A stretch of DNA of 64,000 nucleotides, taken from NCBI RefSeq assembly GCF_017254835.1, contig NZ_JAFKCW010000006.1, positions 79,902 through 143,901 on the forward strand. The letters are read 5' to 3'. Source of the stretch: Algoriphagus aestuariicola. Its GTDB lineage: Bacteria; Bacteroidota; Bacteroidia; Cytophagales; Cyclobacteriaceae. Both the position numbers and the translations under genes were made by a program. Of this stretch, positions 17,423 through 26,604 are shown piece after piece. The notes under the pieces are model-generated. The model was not told where the DNA came from and ran no database searches. It worked only from the letters and a program-made list of their open reading frames with translations. Each line of letters starts with the position of its first letter. Positions within the stretch are counted from its first letter, which is position 1.

Positions 17423-18316
17423 ATGAAAACCTTTTATCCGAAAGACCTGAGCCCGGTGGAGGTACAGACGATTTTACAAGGGGCGGTTACACCCAGGCCC
17501 ATCGCTTTTGCCAGTACCGTGGATAGGGACGGCAATCCAAACCTGAGCCCTTTTAGTTTTTTCAACATGTTCAGCGCAAATCCACCGATCCTTATTTTTT
17601 CCCCATCCAGAAGGGTCAGGGACAACTCGGTGAAGCATACCTTAGAAAATGTGGGCGAAGTACCCGAAGTGGTGATCCACATCGTGGGCTACGAGCGGGT
17701 CGAGCAGATGTCGCTTGCCAGTACCGAGTACCCAAGAGGTGTCAACGAGTTTGAAAAGTCTGGGCTCACGGCCCTCAAGTCCGACTTGGTAGCGCCACTT
17801 CGAGTCAAGGAAGCGGCAGTGGCGATGGAGTGCAAGGTCTTGGAAATAAAGCCCCTGGGGATTGGCGGCGGTGCGGGAAATCTCGTGATCTGCGAGGTCA
17901 TCGCGATCCATCTAGACGAGAAGATCTTGGATGAAAAAGGCGTCATTGATCCCCATAAACTCGATCCTGTCGCCAGACTTGGGGGGAGCTGGTATTCTAG
18001 GATCACGCCGGATTCACTTTTTCAAATTCCGAAGCCGCTGACCAATCTCGGAATAGGCGTGGACCAGATCCCAGAGCAAATCAGAAACAGTCCAATCCTC
18101 ACCGGGAACAATCTTGGTCGGCTGGGGAACGTCATGAAGCTGCCTTCAGATGCAGAATTGGCGGATTTTTCGCAGTCGGAGGAAATTCAGGAAATGCGAA
18201 GGAGGTTTGTCAATGACCGGGATTCCTGGATCGACCACCTGCATCTCCGGGCGAAGGAGGAGTTGGAAAAAGGGCAGGTGGACTTGGCGTGGAAGTACCT
18301 GCTGCAGAAGGGGTAG
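17423..18316 (+). CDS. Flavin reductase-like domain protein
   Basis: This 297-residue protein has the FMN-binding split-barrel of the flavoredoxin/flavin reductase-like group: AVTPRPIAFASTVDRDGNPN near residue 21, then LSPFSFFNMFSANPPILIFSP and YPRGVNEFEKSGLT. Such proteins bind FMN and reduce flavin or act as redox partners. The C-terminal third (after ~residue 200) is Glu/Arg-rich and helical and has no clear family. It is preceded by leader copy C. Confidence 0.85.
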   Translation: MKTFYPKDLSPVEVQTILQGAVTPRPIAFASTVDRDGNPNLSPFSFFNMFSANPPILIFSPSRRVRDNSVKHTLENVGEVPEVVIHIVGYERVEQMSLASTEYPRGVNEFEKSGLTALKSDLVAPLRVKEAAVAMECKVLEIKPLGIGGGAGNLVICEVIAIHLDEKILDEKGVIDPHKLDPVARLGGSWYSRITPDSLFQIPKPLTNLGIGVDQIPEQIRNSPILTGNNLGRLGNVMKLPSDAELADFSQSEEIQEMRRRFVNDRDSWIDHLHLRAKEELEKGQVDLAWKYLLQKG

Positions 18317-18357
18317 ATAAGACCTTCCAACATTCAAAAACTTGGAAGCTTTTGGCT

Positions 18358-18384
18358 AAAAAAAATCCCGCCGATTGGGCGGGA
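18358..18384 (-). terminator. Terminator of fabD
   Basis: TCCCGCC (18366-18372) pairs with GGCGGGA (18378-18384); the A run at 18358-18365 becomes a U tract on the minus strand just after the fabD stop. Confidence 0.88.
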
Positions 18385-18392
18385 CTTGGTGT

Positions 18393-19268
18393 TTATAGGC
18401 CAGAAACTTCCGCCTCAGCGTGGATCTTTTTGACCAGTCCCTGTAGGACCTTGCCCGGCCCACACTCTATGAATTGTGTTGCACCGTCTTTGACCATATT
18501 TTGTACTGATTGGGTCCATTTGACCGGAGCGGTCAGCTGGGCGATGAGATTGGCCTTGATGTCATTGACATTGAGCGTGGCCACGGTATTGACGTTTTGG
18601 TAGATTTTGCAGCCCGGAGCCCGAAATTCGGTTTCTTCGATTGCTTTCTGCAGTTTTTCTCGTGCGGGCTCCATGAGCGGAGAGTGGAACGCTCCGCCTA
18701 CTGGCAGAGGGAGGGCACGTTTTGCTCCAGCCGCTTTCATCTTTTCGCAGGCGATCTCGATTCCTTTCATGGTGCCGGAAATGACCAATTGGCCAGGGCA
18801 ATTGTAGTTGGCTGGAACGACGATTTCGTCGGTGATGCTGGCGCATATTTCTTCGACTTTCTCGTCGGCGAGCCCAAGGATTGCCGCCATCGTGGACGGA
18901 TTGATCTCGCAAGCCTCCTGCATGGCTATGGCTCGCTGATAGACTAGCTTCAGACCATCTTCAAATCCCAAAGTACCATTGGCTACCAAAGCGGAGAATT
19001 CACCCAAAGAGTGTCCTGCCACCATGTCTGGGATAAATTCCGGAGTGGTCTTTGCCAAGATCACAGAGTGGAGAAAGATGGCGGGCTGGGTGACTTTGGT
19101 CTGCTTCAGTTCCTCGTCCGTTCCCTCAAACATGATGTCGGTGATCCGAAATCCCAATACCTCGTTGGCCTGCTCAAAAAAAGCCTTTGCGGTTGGGTTG
19201 GTTTCATAGAGGGATTTTCCCATTCCGGGAAATTGGGCGCCTTGGCCCGGAAAAACAAATGCTTTCAT
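18393..19268 (-). CDS. fabD: Malonyl-CoA:ACP transacylase
   Basis: FabD loads malonate onto acyl carrier protein for fatty-acid synthesis. The 291-residue protein begins MKAFVFPGQGAQFPGMG; the nucleophile elbow is GHSLGE near residue 86, the catalytic His lies in AFHSPLM, and the end shows the CGPGKVLQGLVKKI pattern. I start at 19268 because the family begins at this Met; an in-frame ATG at 19310 would add 14 unrelated residues. The gene stands alone, away from other fab genes in the window (fabF is at 58267). Confidence 0.95.
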   Translation of the reverse strand: MKAFVFPGQGAQFPGMGKSLYETNPTAKAFFEQANEVLGFRITDIMFEGTDEELKQTKVTQPAIFLHSVILAKTTPEFIPDMVAGHSLGEFSALVANGTLGFEDGLKLVYQRAIAMQEACEINPSTMAAILGLADEKVEEICASITDEIVVPANYNCPGQLVISGTMKGIEIACEKMKAAGAKRALPLPVGGAFHSPLMEPAREKLQKAIEETEFRAPGCKIYQNVNTVATLNVNDIKANLIAQLTAPVKWTQSVQNMVKDGATQFIECGPGKVLQGLVKKIHAEAEVSGL

Positions 19269-19382
19269 GGAATTGTGGTTTGATCTAATCGGCCGTATGT
19301 TATCTAGCATTTTGAAGGTTGACCCCTTGATGAGTCACCCGCGACCTGCTCGATTTCATCCGTTGTTTTTTGATTGGAGGGA

Positions 19383-19390
19383 CAAATATA
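19383..19390 (-). promoter_or_regulatory. Candidate -7 element for fabD
   Basis: On the minus strand this reads TATATTTG, an exact TAnnTTTG match about 115 bp before the fabD ATG; the -33 side is not clear. Confidence 0.4.
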
Positions 19391-19443
19391 GGCCTTTTCT
19401 TTTTTGGACTTGGCCGTCAAAACCCAGACTGGTCCGCAGACTG

Positions 19444-19845
19444 TCAGATGAACTTTGCTTTTTCCTCCGGAGTGGGAAGGCGGCATGTTTCCTTTTTTCC
19501 ATACCAACGATAACGGTTTTTCCCGATCCAGTCGTAAATGCCATCCCGGATAAATGGGGGCAGCGCGATCAGTCCATATAGCAAAGGCCATAGTCCGGGA
19601 AGCTTTCTAGCGATCCGAAGCGCCGCCGTACTGCGAAAAAAGATCTTTCCATCTTCGATCAATACGATAGAATCCAGATATTTTGGATTGGCATCGAATC
19701 TTTCGAGTAATTTTTTCCCTTCCGCGCCTTGTAATGCCCCGACAAGGAATTTGTCCTCCTTGTCTCTTTTCAGGACAAAATCTACCGAAGTATTACACAG
19801 GTTGCAGACTCCATCAAAAAGGATGACCGATTTCTGCTTGCTCAT
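19444..19845 (-). CDS. DCC1-like (DUF393) thiol-disulfide oxidoreductase
   Basis: This 133-residue protein has the family hallmark FDGVCNLCN (DxxCxxC) at residues 10-18, followed by a thioredoxin-like pattern and SIVLIEDGKIFFRSTAALRIARKL. The redox substrate is unknown. The start codon overlaps the stop of the upstream T9SS-type protein by four bases (ATGA), so both are on one transcript. Confidence 0.88.
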   Translation of the reverse strand: MSKQKSVILFDGVCNLCNTSVDFVLKRDKEDKFLVGALQGAEGKKLLERFDANPKYLDSIVLIEDGKIFFRSTAALRIARKLPGLWPLLYGLIALPPFIRDGIYDWIGKNRYRWYGKKETCRLPTPEEKAKFI

Positions 19846-22619
19846 CTAAGGAGTTGGATGGTGCCCTTCAGTTCTCGTTCTTTTTGGGCCGGATCTAAGA
19901 CGTCAAAGCTGACCGTACCGGAATAGTAGTATGTGCCTGCGGGCAGCTCATTGCCGTTTTTATCTTTGCCATCCCAACGGATGTAGATATCATTTTCGTT
20001 GGATTCAAGGCTGTTGTATCGGAATACTTCCGCCCCCCATCGATTGACGATGAAGATCTCCACGCCATTGACGAAGCGAGGGCAAGCGGAGAATGGATTG
20101 TCAAAAGCGATGAAGGTGTCATTGTTGCCATCTCCGTTAGGCGTGAATGCGTTGGGCAGGTTGTAGACTGGACAGTTTTCCACGCATACCACGTTGCTTG
20201 GCTCACTTTCATTTCCGGATCTATCCACCGCGGTGATATAGTAGCATCCGCGATAGTTTGGCAGATTCGAAATCGTCGTTTCGAGCTCGAGCGAGCTAAG
20301 TTCGCGTACGAGGTTGAAAACGCCTTCTTCTCCGTCAGGAGTGAAGTAGAGCTTGTATCCGCTCAATTCATCATCGCATTCGCCAGTGAAATCTGGTGTC
20401 CAGCTCAGCTCGTGTTCAAATGTGGCATTGTTGCAAGGTTGTTCTGCCACGTAGGCTGAGCACTCTGGCCCTTCAAAAGTCAAGACCGGGGGGCAGGGTA
20501 GCCTGTTGTCGTCGGGAAGCGCACAGGTGATTTGGGATTTGTTTTCCAAAGGATAAACCAATCCAGCCACGTTGTAGGAACCCTTGGTGATGACGTAGTA
20601 GCAATACTCCAGTTCCTTCACCAGAGGCATCCCGTTGAAGCTTCCGTCGTCCAGGTATTTGAAGCTATTTTGGGTAACGTCCACTTCGGCTATTTTCACA
20701 AAAGTATCGGTGTCGGCCGCGTTGGCATCAGTCCGGTTACGATATACCTCATGCTTGAACTGTCCTACCAGATTGTTCCAAGGAACATTGAATGTCCAAT
20801 TCAATTCGATCGCCTCGTTGATGATAGTTGGCTGTAGCCAAACGGAGGAAGCCGAGGAGGAGGTATCGATTTTGGTATTGTTGTCCAGCAAGACCACCCG
20901 GTAATTGTACACGAGATTTTCGGTGTTTAGTCCAGTGTCAGTAAAAAGCGTGTCAGAGGTGATTCCTAGAGAAACTCTGTTGGAATTGCCTGTGAATCCT
21001 TCGCTCCTCAGCAGTTCATAGGAATATGGGCCGGGGTATTGGACCTTGTCGATGTCGTATGGAGGAGTCCATTTCACGAAGATTTGTCCAGTAGCAGGGT
21101 CAGTTTCTTCTACGCTGACATTGGTAATGATCGGCACGTCCACGTCGATCGTGATGCAGATTTCCTCAGACACTACGCTTTCTCCCAGTCTTGGCTCTGG
21201 GAACGCTGCCACCAATCTGTAGCAGTAGGTGTTTCCTGGTGCAAGGCCCTCGCCGCCGTTTAGGTCAGTGAAGGTAAAGGTCTGCATGTTCGTCGTGCCC
21301 ACCAATTCGTATCCTGGTCGGATGCCGGTCTCGCAGCTGTCAGGCTGATAGGGATCCGAGTTGATCCTTCTCCAGATCTGCATCTCACTGGCCGAGTTGC
21401 CGCATACATAAGGGTCCCAGTTGAGTTCTACCGTTCTGCCGGACTGCTGCTCCAGATCATCCCAGACTGGCGGGGGACCGACTACTTTGATTCTCCAGGT
21501 TTTGATGTCAACCAGTTTTGGGCCGGACCTAGGCTGGTCCGTGATGCGTACTCGAACGTCGTATTCTCTTGCCCTCACATGCTGACAGACGGTCTGCCAG
21601 GTGAAGTTGACAACTCCGGGCTGGGGCTGAAATTCACTCTCCGGATCGTAGGAGGCAGGGGACGTGGTGATTTCTATGGGCTCACCAAATACCTCAATTT
21701 TGACCGGATCTCCATCTGGGTCAGTTCCCTGGATGATTTCTTCGATCAATGTACCCGCCTCTACGCAGAGGTCATCAGGAAGAATCAATTCAGGTCTGCG
21801 GTTGTTGGAGTTTTCGATGATGATCTGCATGTCCCGCACCACATACCCGATCTGCTCAAATTTGCCGTTGATCTTTCGCCATTCGATGATCCGGAAAGCG
21901 ACGTTGAATTGGCCCGCCGTCCCTGGTGCGTCCCAGATTAAATCTCCGAATACCGGATCTATGCTCAGAAATGCCGGTGTCGTGCCGTCTTGTTGGCTTT
22001 GGCTGAATTCTGCACTAGCTGGGCTTCGGTAGTTGTTTACAGGTCGTTCGAGCTGCTGCTTTGGGACGTCCATTGCGTAGGAAAGGCTGTCTCCATCCGG
22101 GTCAAAGGCTCCGGGATTGTGGATATACCGCACGTTGATGGCTCCGTTGTCCACAGGGGGGATGGTTAGCACCGGGGAGTTGTTGACTCCGATGAAAGGG
22201 TCTATGTTGATCTCTGTCTCGACATAAAAAGGTGTATCCACCGAATTGTCCATGTTAAGGGTCAGGTCATTTCGGTTGAATTCCTGAAAACGTATTTTGT
22301 ATCGCCCGGGACCTTGGAAGGTGTGGGTGATCACAAAGGTGTTTTTTTCGATCATGTCACCAAGGTCCTCCACTGTGGAGAAATCGCTTTCTGTATTCAG
22401 CTGCACTTCCCTGCCATCTCCAAAATTGATCAGCCCAGGCCCGAATATTACGCTTGATCGCGTATCGGTGTATCCCACGACAGTAATCCGGTAGGTGAGG
22501 GTTTGGACAGAGATGCGTTCTGCGATGATTTCTCCGGCGCGTATGTGGGTGGCCCACGCGGAGCTGATACCTGCTACCAAATAAATGAAAAAGACCGCGA
22601 GGGAAAGTTTGAGCTTCAT
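19842..22619 (-). CDS. Large secreted protein with gliding-motility/T9SS C-terminal domain
   Basis: The 925-residue protein has a signal peptide (about residues 1-23, MKLKLSLAVFFIYLVAGISSAWA), several Ig/cadherin- and fibronectin-like beta modules (for example FDPDGDSLSYAMDV near residue 175 and repeated VELNWDP and YCYRLVAAF patterns), and ends in the CHU_C-type domain: NLPNAFTPNGDGNNDTF, then FIVNRWGAEVF and WDGKDKNGNELPAGTYYY. This C-terminus marks export by the type IX secretion system and surface attachment or release. The role is probably adhesive or structural. Confidence 0.88.
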   Translation of the reverse strand: MKLKLSLAVFFIYLVAGISSAWATHIRAGEIIAERISVQTLTYRITVVGYTDTRSSVIFGPGLINFGDGREVQLNTESDFSTVEDLGDMIEKNTFVITHTFQGPGRYKIRFQEFNRNDLTLNMDNSVDTPFYVETEINIDPFIGVNNSPVLTIPPVDNGAINVRYIHNPGAFDPDGDSLSYAMDVPKQQLERPVNNYRSPASAEFSQSQQDGTTPAFLSIDPVFGDLIWDAPGTAGQFNVAFRIIEWRKINGKFEQIGYVVRDMQIIIENSNNRRPELILPDDLCVEAGTLIEEIIQGTDPDGDPVKIEVFGEPIEITTSPASYDPESEFQPQPGVVNFTWQTVCQHVRAREYDVRVRITDQPRSGPKLVDIKTWRIKVVGPPPVWDDLEQQSGRTVELNWDPYVCGNSASEMQIWRRINSDPYQPDSCETGIRPGYELVGTTNMQTFTFTDLNGGEGLAPGNTYCYRLVAAFPEPRLGESVVSEEICITIDVDVPIITNVSVEETDPATGQIFVKWTPPYDIDKVQYPGPYSYELLRSEGFTGNSNRVSLGITSDTLFTDTGLNTENLVYNYRVVLLDNNTKIDTSSSASSVWLQPTIINEAIELNWTFNVPWNNLVGQFKHEVYRNRTDANAADTDTFVKIAEVDVTQNSFKYLDDGSFNGMPLVKELEYCYYVITKGSYNVAGLVYPLENKSQITCALPDDNRLPCPPVLTFEGPECSAYVAEQPCNNATFEHELSWTPDFTGECDDELSGYKLYFTPDGEEGVFNLVRELSSLELETTISNLPNYRGCYYITAVDRSGNESEPSNVVCVENCPVYNLPNAFTPNGDGNNDTFIAFDNPFSACPRFVNGVEIFIVNRWGAEVFRYNSLESNENDIYIRWDGKDKNGNELPAGTYYYSGTVSFDVLDPAQKERELKGTIQLLR

Positions 22620-22837
22620 GCCTGGTTGACTTTGGTGATGCTATCCTGAAAACGTGTTGGAATCCCAAAAGTTAATCCCAAAATCCATACTCAGGACTAA
22701 CCGACTAAGAAATAACTGGAAGTAAACAGAAAATACCCGGAATTTCAAACAATAGGCGATTCGTACTGTTCAATTTTGGAATTAACGTTTTAATCGCCCG
22801 CTTATTTTCCAGAGCTATTTAGAACTGTTTAAAATAA

Positions 22838-22875
22838 GGAAGCGGCATTCGATTGCATTGTTTGCTATCGCTTCC
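22838..22875. promoter_or_regulatory. Inverted repeat over the sdh promoter
   Basis: GGAAGCG (22838-22844) and CGCTTCC (22869-22875) are perfect inverted arms with a 24-bp spacer. They bracket the -33 element and spacer of the sdh promoter candidate, the place expected for an operator. Confidence 0.4.
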
Positions 22876-22888
22876 GCATGTAAATTTG
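22858..22888 (+). promoter_or_regulatory. Candidate promoter for sdhCAB
   Basis: TTG (22858-22860), 20 bp and TAAATTTG (22881-22888, an exact TAnnTTTG match) lie about 48 bp before the sdhC ATG. Confidence 0.65.
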
Positions 22889-22936
22889 AAGGCAAATAAA
22901 CAAAGACTTTCGTTCTAAAATTAATCGCAAATTTAT

Positions 22937-23617
22937 ATGAGCTGGGTTACCAAAACCTTGAAAAGCACCCTTGGCAGAAAGTTGATTATGGCGCTCACGG
23001 GCCTTTTTCTGATTCTCTTTTTGACCGGTCATGTATCGGGCAACATGCTGTTGTTCAAGAACGACGGCGGTGAGGCATTTAATATTTATGCCAAGTTTAT
23101 GACTACGAATCCGGCGGTGAAGGTACTTTCCTACCTAACCTATATTTCGGTGATCGCCCATGTGATTTATTCCATCATATTGTCTAGACAAAACAAGTCG
23201 GCGAGACCGATTGGGTACGCTGAGTCCAAAGCATCTACCAACAGTCGCTGGGCATCCAGAAACATGGGTATTCTGGGCACCATTATCCTGATTTTTTTGG
23301 TAGTCCATATGCAAAGCTTCTGGGCCCAGATGCATTGGGGAGACCTTCCGGTGGTAACCTATGATGGAGAGGAATACAAAGACCTTTACAGCATTGTGAA
23401 TTTCGCCTTCCAAAACATCTTCATGGTAATAGGATATGTGGTAGCGATGGCGTTTTTGGCATTTCACCTGTCCCATGGTTTTGCCTCGGCATTTCAGACT
23501 TTGGGATGGAATCACAAAAAGTATTCTCCTGCCATCAAGGCGATAGGCCAGTTCTATTGCATTGTAGTGCCGGTTCTGTTTGCGGCAATGCCACTTTACA
23601 TCTATTTCACCAGCTAA
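22937..23617 (+). CDS. sdhC: Succinate dehydrogenase/fumarate reductase cytochrome b subunit
   Basis: This 226-residue membrane anchor has five hydrophobic helices and His residues in helices (LFLTGHVSGNMLLF, SVIAHVIYSIIL, LVVHMQSFWAQMHW, AFLAFHLSHGFASAFQTLGW) suited to binding two heme b groups, as in type B succinate:quinone oxidoreductases. It passes electrons between the iron-sulfur subunit and menaquinone. It is followed by the flavoprotein gene 14 bp later. Confidence 0.92.
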   Translation: MSWVTKTLKSTLGRKLIMALTGLFLILFLTGHVSGNMLLFKNDGGEAFNIYAKFMTTNPAVKVLSYLTYISVIAHVIYSIILSRQNKSARPIGYAESKASTNSRWASRNMGILGTIILIFLVVHMQSFWAQMHWGDLPVVTYDGEEYKDLYSIVNFAFQNIFMVIGYVVAMAFLAFHLSHGFASAFQTLGWNHKKYSPAIKAIGQFYCIVVPVLFAAMPLYIYFTS

Positions 23618-23631
23618 TCTGAAGTCCCAAT

Positions 23632-25566
23632 ATGATACTAGATTCCAAAATTCCTGCTGGTCCTTTGGCAGAAAAATGGACTAAGCACAAGTTTAACAGC
23701 AAACTGGTCAACCCGGCAAACAAAAGAAAATATGATGTCATTGTAGTCGGGACTGGTCTTGCCGGCGCTTCTGCCGCGGCCTCCTTGGCTGAGTTGGGTT
23801 ACAATGTCAAGGCATTTACATTTCACGATAGCCCGAGAAGAGCACACTCCATTGCTGCACAGGGTGGGATCAATGCTGCCAAAAACTACCAAAACGACGG
23901 AGATTCGATTTTCAGACTTTTCTATGATACGATAAAAGGGGGCGACTACAGGGCCCGCGAGGCCAACGTATACCGTCTGGCCGAGGTATCCGTGAAGATC
24001 ATAGACCAATGCGTGGCCCAAGGCGTTCCTTTTGCCCGCGAATATGGAGGCTTGCTGGCCAACCGATCATTTGGTGGTGCCCAGGTGTCCAGGACCTTCT
24101 ATGCCCGTGGCCAAACCGGACAGCAGCTGCTTTTGGGAGCTTACTCCGCCCTTAGCCGCCAGGTGGCCACTGGTAAAGTGAGGCTTTATCCCCGCACCGA
24201 GATGATGGATGTGGTGATGATCGACGGACATGCCCGAGGGATAGTGACACGCAACCTGATCACTGGAGCAGTGGAAACGCACGCTGCACACGCAGTTTTG
24301 CTCTGCACAGGGGGATACGGCAACGTGTTCTTCCTTTCTACGAACGCAATGGGTTGCAACGTAACGGCGGCTTGGAGAGCTCACAAGCGCGGCGCTTACT
24401 TTGCCAACCCTTGCTTTACGCAGATCCACCCGACCTGTATTCCGGTCTCTGGGGACCATCAGTCCAAGCTGACGCTTATGTCCGAATCCCTACGAAACGA
24501 TGGTCGAGTGTGGGTGCCTGCAACCAAAGAAAACGCCGAGAAGCTCAGAAAAGGCCAGATCAAAGTCTCCGACCTCAAGGAAGAGGACAGGGACTACTTC
24601 CTGGAGAGAAAATATCCCTCATTTGGAAACTTGGTGCCACGTGACGTGGCCTCAAGAAACGCCAAATATGTATGCGATGAAGGCCGTGGTGTCAACGAAA
24701 CCGGAGAAGCGGTATTCTTGGATTTTCGCGATGCGATCAAGCGTGACGGCAAGCAGGTGATCGAGCAGAAATACGGCAACCTCTTTGACATGTACAAGCA
24801 GATCACCGGCGAAGACCCCTATGAGGTGCCGATGATGATCTATCCTGCGGTACACTATACCATGGGTGGTCTTTGGGTGGATTATAACCTGATGACGACT
24901 ATTCCTGGGCTTTACTCCCTGGGTGAAGCCAACTTCTCCGACCACGGTGCCAACCGTCTGGGAGCCTCAGCGCTGATGCAGGGACTGGCTGACGGGTATT
25001 TTGTGGTTCCATACACCATCGGTGACTATCTCGCTCAGACTCCGCCCAAGAAGGTAGACGAAAGCCATCCCGAGTTTGCGAAAGTAGCACAGGAAGTAAA
25101 AGCTCGCATCAACAGGCTGCTGACGATCAACGGTAAAAAGACTGTCGACCACTTCCACAAAAAGCTGGGCAAGATCATGTGGAACCACTGCGGCATGGCC
25201 CGTACCGCCGAGGGACTGAAGCAAGCAAAAGCCGAAATCCAAGAACTAAGAAAAGAGTTTTGGGCTGATGTAAAAGTGCTTGGTACCAATGAGGAATTGA
25301 ACCTCTCCCTCGAAAAAGCCCATCGCGTGGCGGACTTCCTCGAGCTGGGTGAGTTGATGGTAGATGACGCGCTCAACAGAGACGAGTCCTGCGGAGGACA
25401 CTTCCGTGAGGAGTACCAGACACCTGAGGGCGAAGCGCTACGCGACGACGAAAACTTTGCCTACGTGGCCGCCTGGAAGTACATGGGTGAAGGACAGGCC
25501 GAGGAATTGAACAAGGAGCCTTTGGTTTTTGAAAACGTGAAGCTGACCCAGCGTTCTTACAAATAA
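23632..25566 (+). CDS. sdhA: Succinate dehydrogenase/fumarate reductase flavoprotein subunit
   Basis: This is the 644-residue catalytic flavoprotein of complex II. The FAD-binding [21 protein letters not shown] is near residue 36 and the site of covalent FAD attachment, [15 protein letters not shown], near residue 67. The segments [23 protein letters not shown] and [20 protein letters not shown] follow. The length is typical of the non-mitochondrial type B form. Confidence 0.96.
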   Translation: MILDSKIPAGPLAEKWTKHKFNSKLVNPANKRKYDVIVVGTGLAGASAAASLAELGYNVKAFTFHDSPRRAHSIAAQGGINAAKNYQNDGDSIFRLFYDTIKGGDYRAREANVYRLAEVSVKIIDQCVAQGVPFAREYGGLLANRSFGGAQVSRTFYARGQTGQQLLLGAYSALSRQVATGKVRLYPRTEMMDVVMIDGHARGIVTRNLITGAVETHAAHAVLLCTGGYGNVFFLSTNAMGCNVTAAWRAHKRGAYFANPCFTQIHPTCIPVSGDHQSKLTLMSESLRNDGRVWVPATKENAEKLRKGQIKVSDLKEEDRDYFLERKYPSFGNLVPRDVASRNAKYVCDEGRGVNETGEAVFLDFRDAIKRDGKQVIEQKYGNLFDMYKQITGEDPYEVPMMIYPAVHYTMGGLWVDYNLMTTIPGLYSLGEANFSDHGANRLGASALMQGLADGYFVVPYTIGDYLAQTPPKKVDESHPEFAKVAQEVKARINRLLTINGKKTVDHFHKKLGKIMWNHCGMARTAEGLKQAKAEIQELRKEFWADVKVLGTNEELNLSLEKAHRVADFLELGELMVDDALNRDESCGGHFREEYQTPEGEALRDDENFAYVAAWKYMGEGQAEELNKEPLVFENVKLTQRSYK

Positions 25567-25597
25567 TTAGTGGACAAAATTCATAGACCGAACAGAT

Positions 25598-26347
25598 ATG
25601 AAATTGACTTTAAAAATCTGGAGACAGAAAAATTCGTCGGACAAGGGTGGCTTTGCGACCTATCCTGTCGATCACGTTTCCAAAGACATGTCTTTCCTCG
25701 AAATGCTGGATGTGCTCAATGAAGAGCTGACCGAAAAAGGGGAAGACCCAGTACACTTCGACCATGACTGCCGGGAGGGCATCTGCGGGATGTGCTCCCT
25801 ATACATCAACGGCAAGCCACATGGCCCACTGCAGACGACCACTTGCCAGCTTCACATGCGCTCTTTCAATGATGGGGAGACCATCACCATCGAGCCATGG
25901 CGTGCCAAGGCTTTTCCCGTGGTGAAAGACCTTGTCGTCGATCGGGAGGCTTTTGACCGAATCATCCAAGCCGGGGGCTATGTCAACGTCAACACTGGCG
26001 GTGTGCCTGATGCCAACGAAATTCCTGTTGCGAAAACCATTGCCGACCTAGCCATGGATGCCGCCCAGTGTATCGGATGCGGCGCCTGCGTAGCTGCCTG
26101 CAAAAATGCCTCAGCCATGCTCTTTACCTCCGCCAAGGTTTCCCAGCTGGCTTTGCTGCCGCAGGGGCAGGTGGAGCGCAAGACCAGAGCGGAGAAGATG
26201 GTCGCACAGATGGACGCCGAAGGATTTGGTGCCTGTACCAACACCGGTGCCTGCGAAGCTGAATGTCCAAAGGGAATCTCCATCACGAATATAGCCCGGA
26301 TGAACAGGGAATATTTCTCAGCGGTGATGAGTAGCGATAACGTTTGA
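25598..26347 (+). CDS. sdhB: Succinate dehydrogenase/fumarate reductase iron-sulfur subunit
   Basis: This 249-residue subunit transfers electrons from FAD to the membrane anchor. The 2Fe-2S ligands sit in [15 protein letters not shown] near residue 57; the later cluster ligands are in [16 protein letters not shown] (about residue 158) and [15 protein letters not shown] (about residue 215). It is the last gene of sdhCAB, 31 bp after sdhA, followed by a strong terminator. Confidence 0.95.
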   Translation: MKLTLKIWRQKNSSDKGGFATYPVDHVSKDMSFLEMLDVLNEELTEKGEDPVHFDHDCREGICGMCSLYINGKPHGPLQTTTCQLHMRSFNDGETITIEPWRAKAFPVVKDLVVDREAFDRIIQAGGYVNVNTGGVPDANEIPVAKTIADLAMDAAQCIGCGACVAACKNASAMLFTSAKVSQLALLPQGQVERKTRAEKMVAQMDAEGFGACTNTGACEAECPKGISITNIARMNREYFSAVMSSDNV

Positions 26348-26367
26348 TCTTAGTTGGTTTGATTTTC

Positions 26368-26396
26368 AAAGCCAGGCCTTGGGTCTGGCTTTTTTT
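26368..26396 (+). terminator. Terminator of sdhCAB
   Basis: AAAGCCAG (26368-26375) pairs with CTGGCTTT (26385-26392), followed by a T run. Confidence 0.9.
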
Positions 26397-26528
26397 GTTT
26401 TTGGGACAAATAGATGGTTTTTATAGCGGGTTTGATTCGATAAGATTTTTCAAGAAAATTTCACATTGTGAAATAAGGAAGAAAAAATTGCACTGAAAGA
26501 ATGGATTTGCCTCATAAACGAAATAAAA

Positions 26529-26559
26529 TTGGCCTTTTACTTAAGTTTTTGTAACTTTG
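26529..26559 (+). promoter_or_regulatory. Candidate promoter for the 26605-29547 operon
   Basis: TTG (26529-26531), 20 bp and TAACTTTG (26552-26559) are an exact match to the consensus, 46 bp before the symporter ATG. Confidence 0.7.
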
Positions 26560-26604
26560 AAAAATTATATTTTAAAGAGCTTTTGTTAAATAGTCAAAAA
26601 CATA

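Larger units (their letters stand above)
22620..22936. other. Divergent spacer upstream of sdhC
   Basis: This 317-bp AT-rich region contains no ORF. It holds the sdh promoter candidate and inverted repeat near its right end; nothing else was recognised. Confidence 0.6.
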
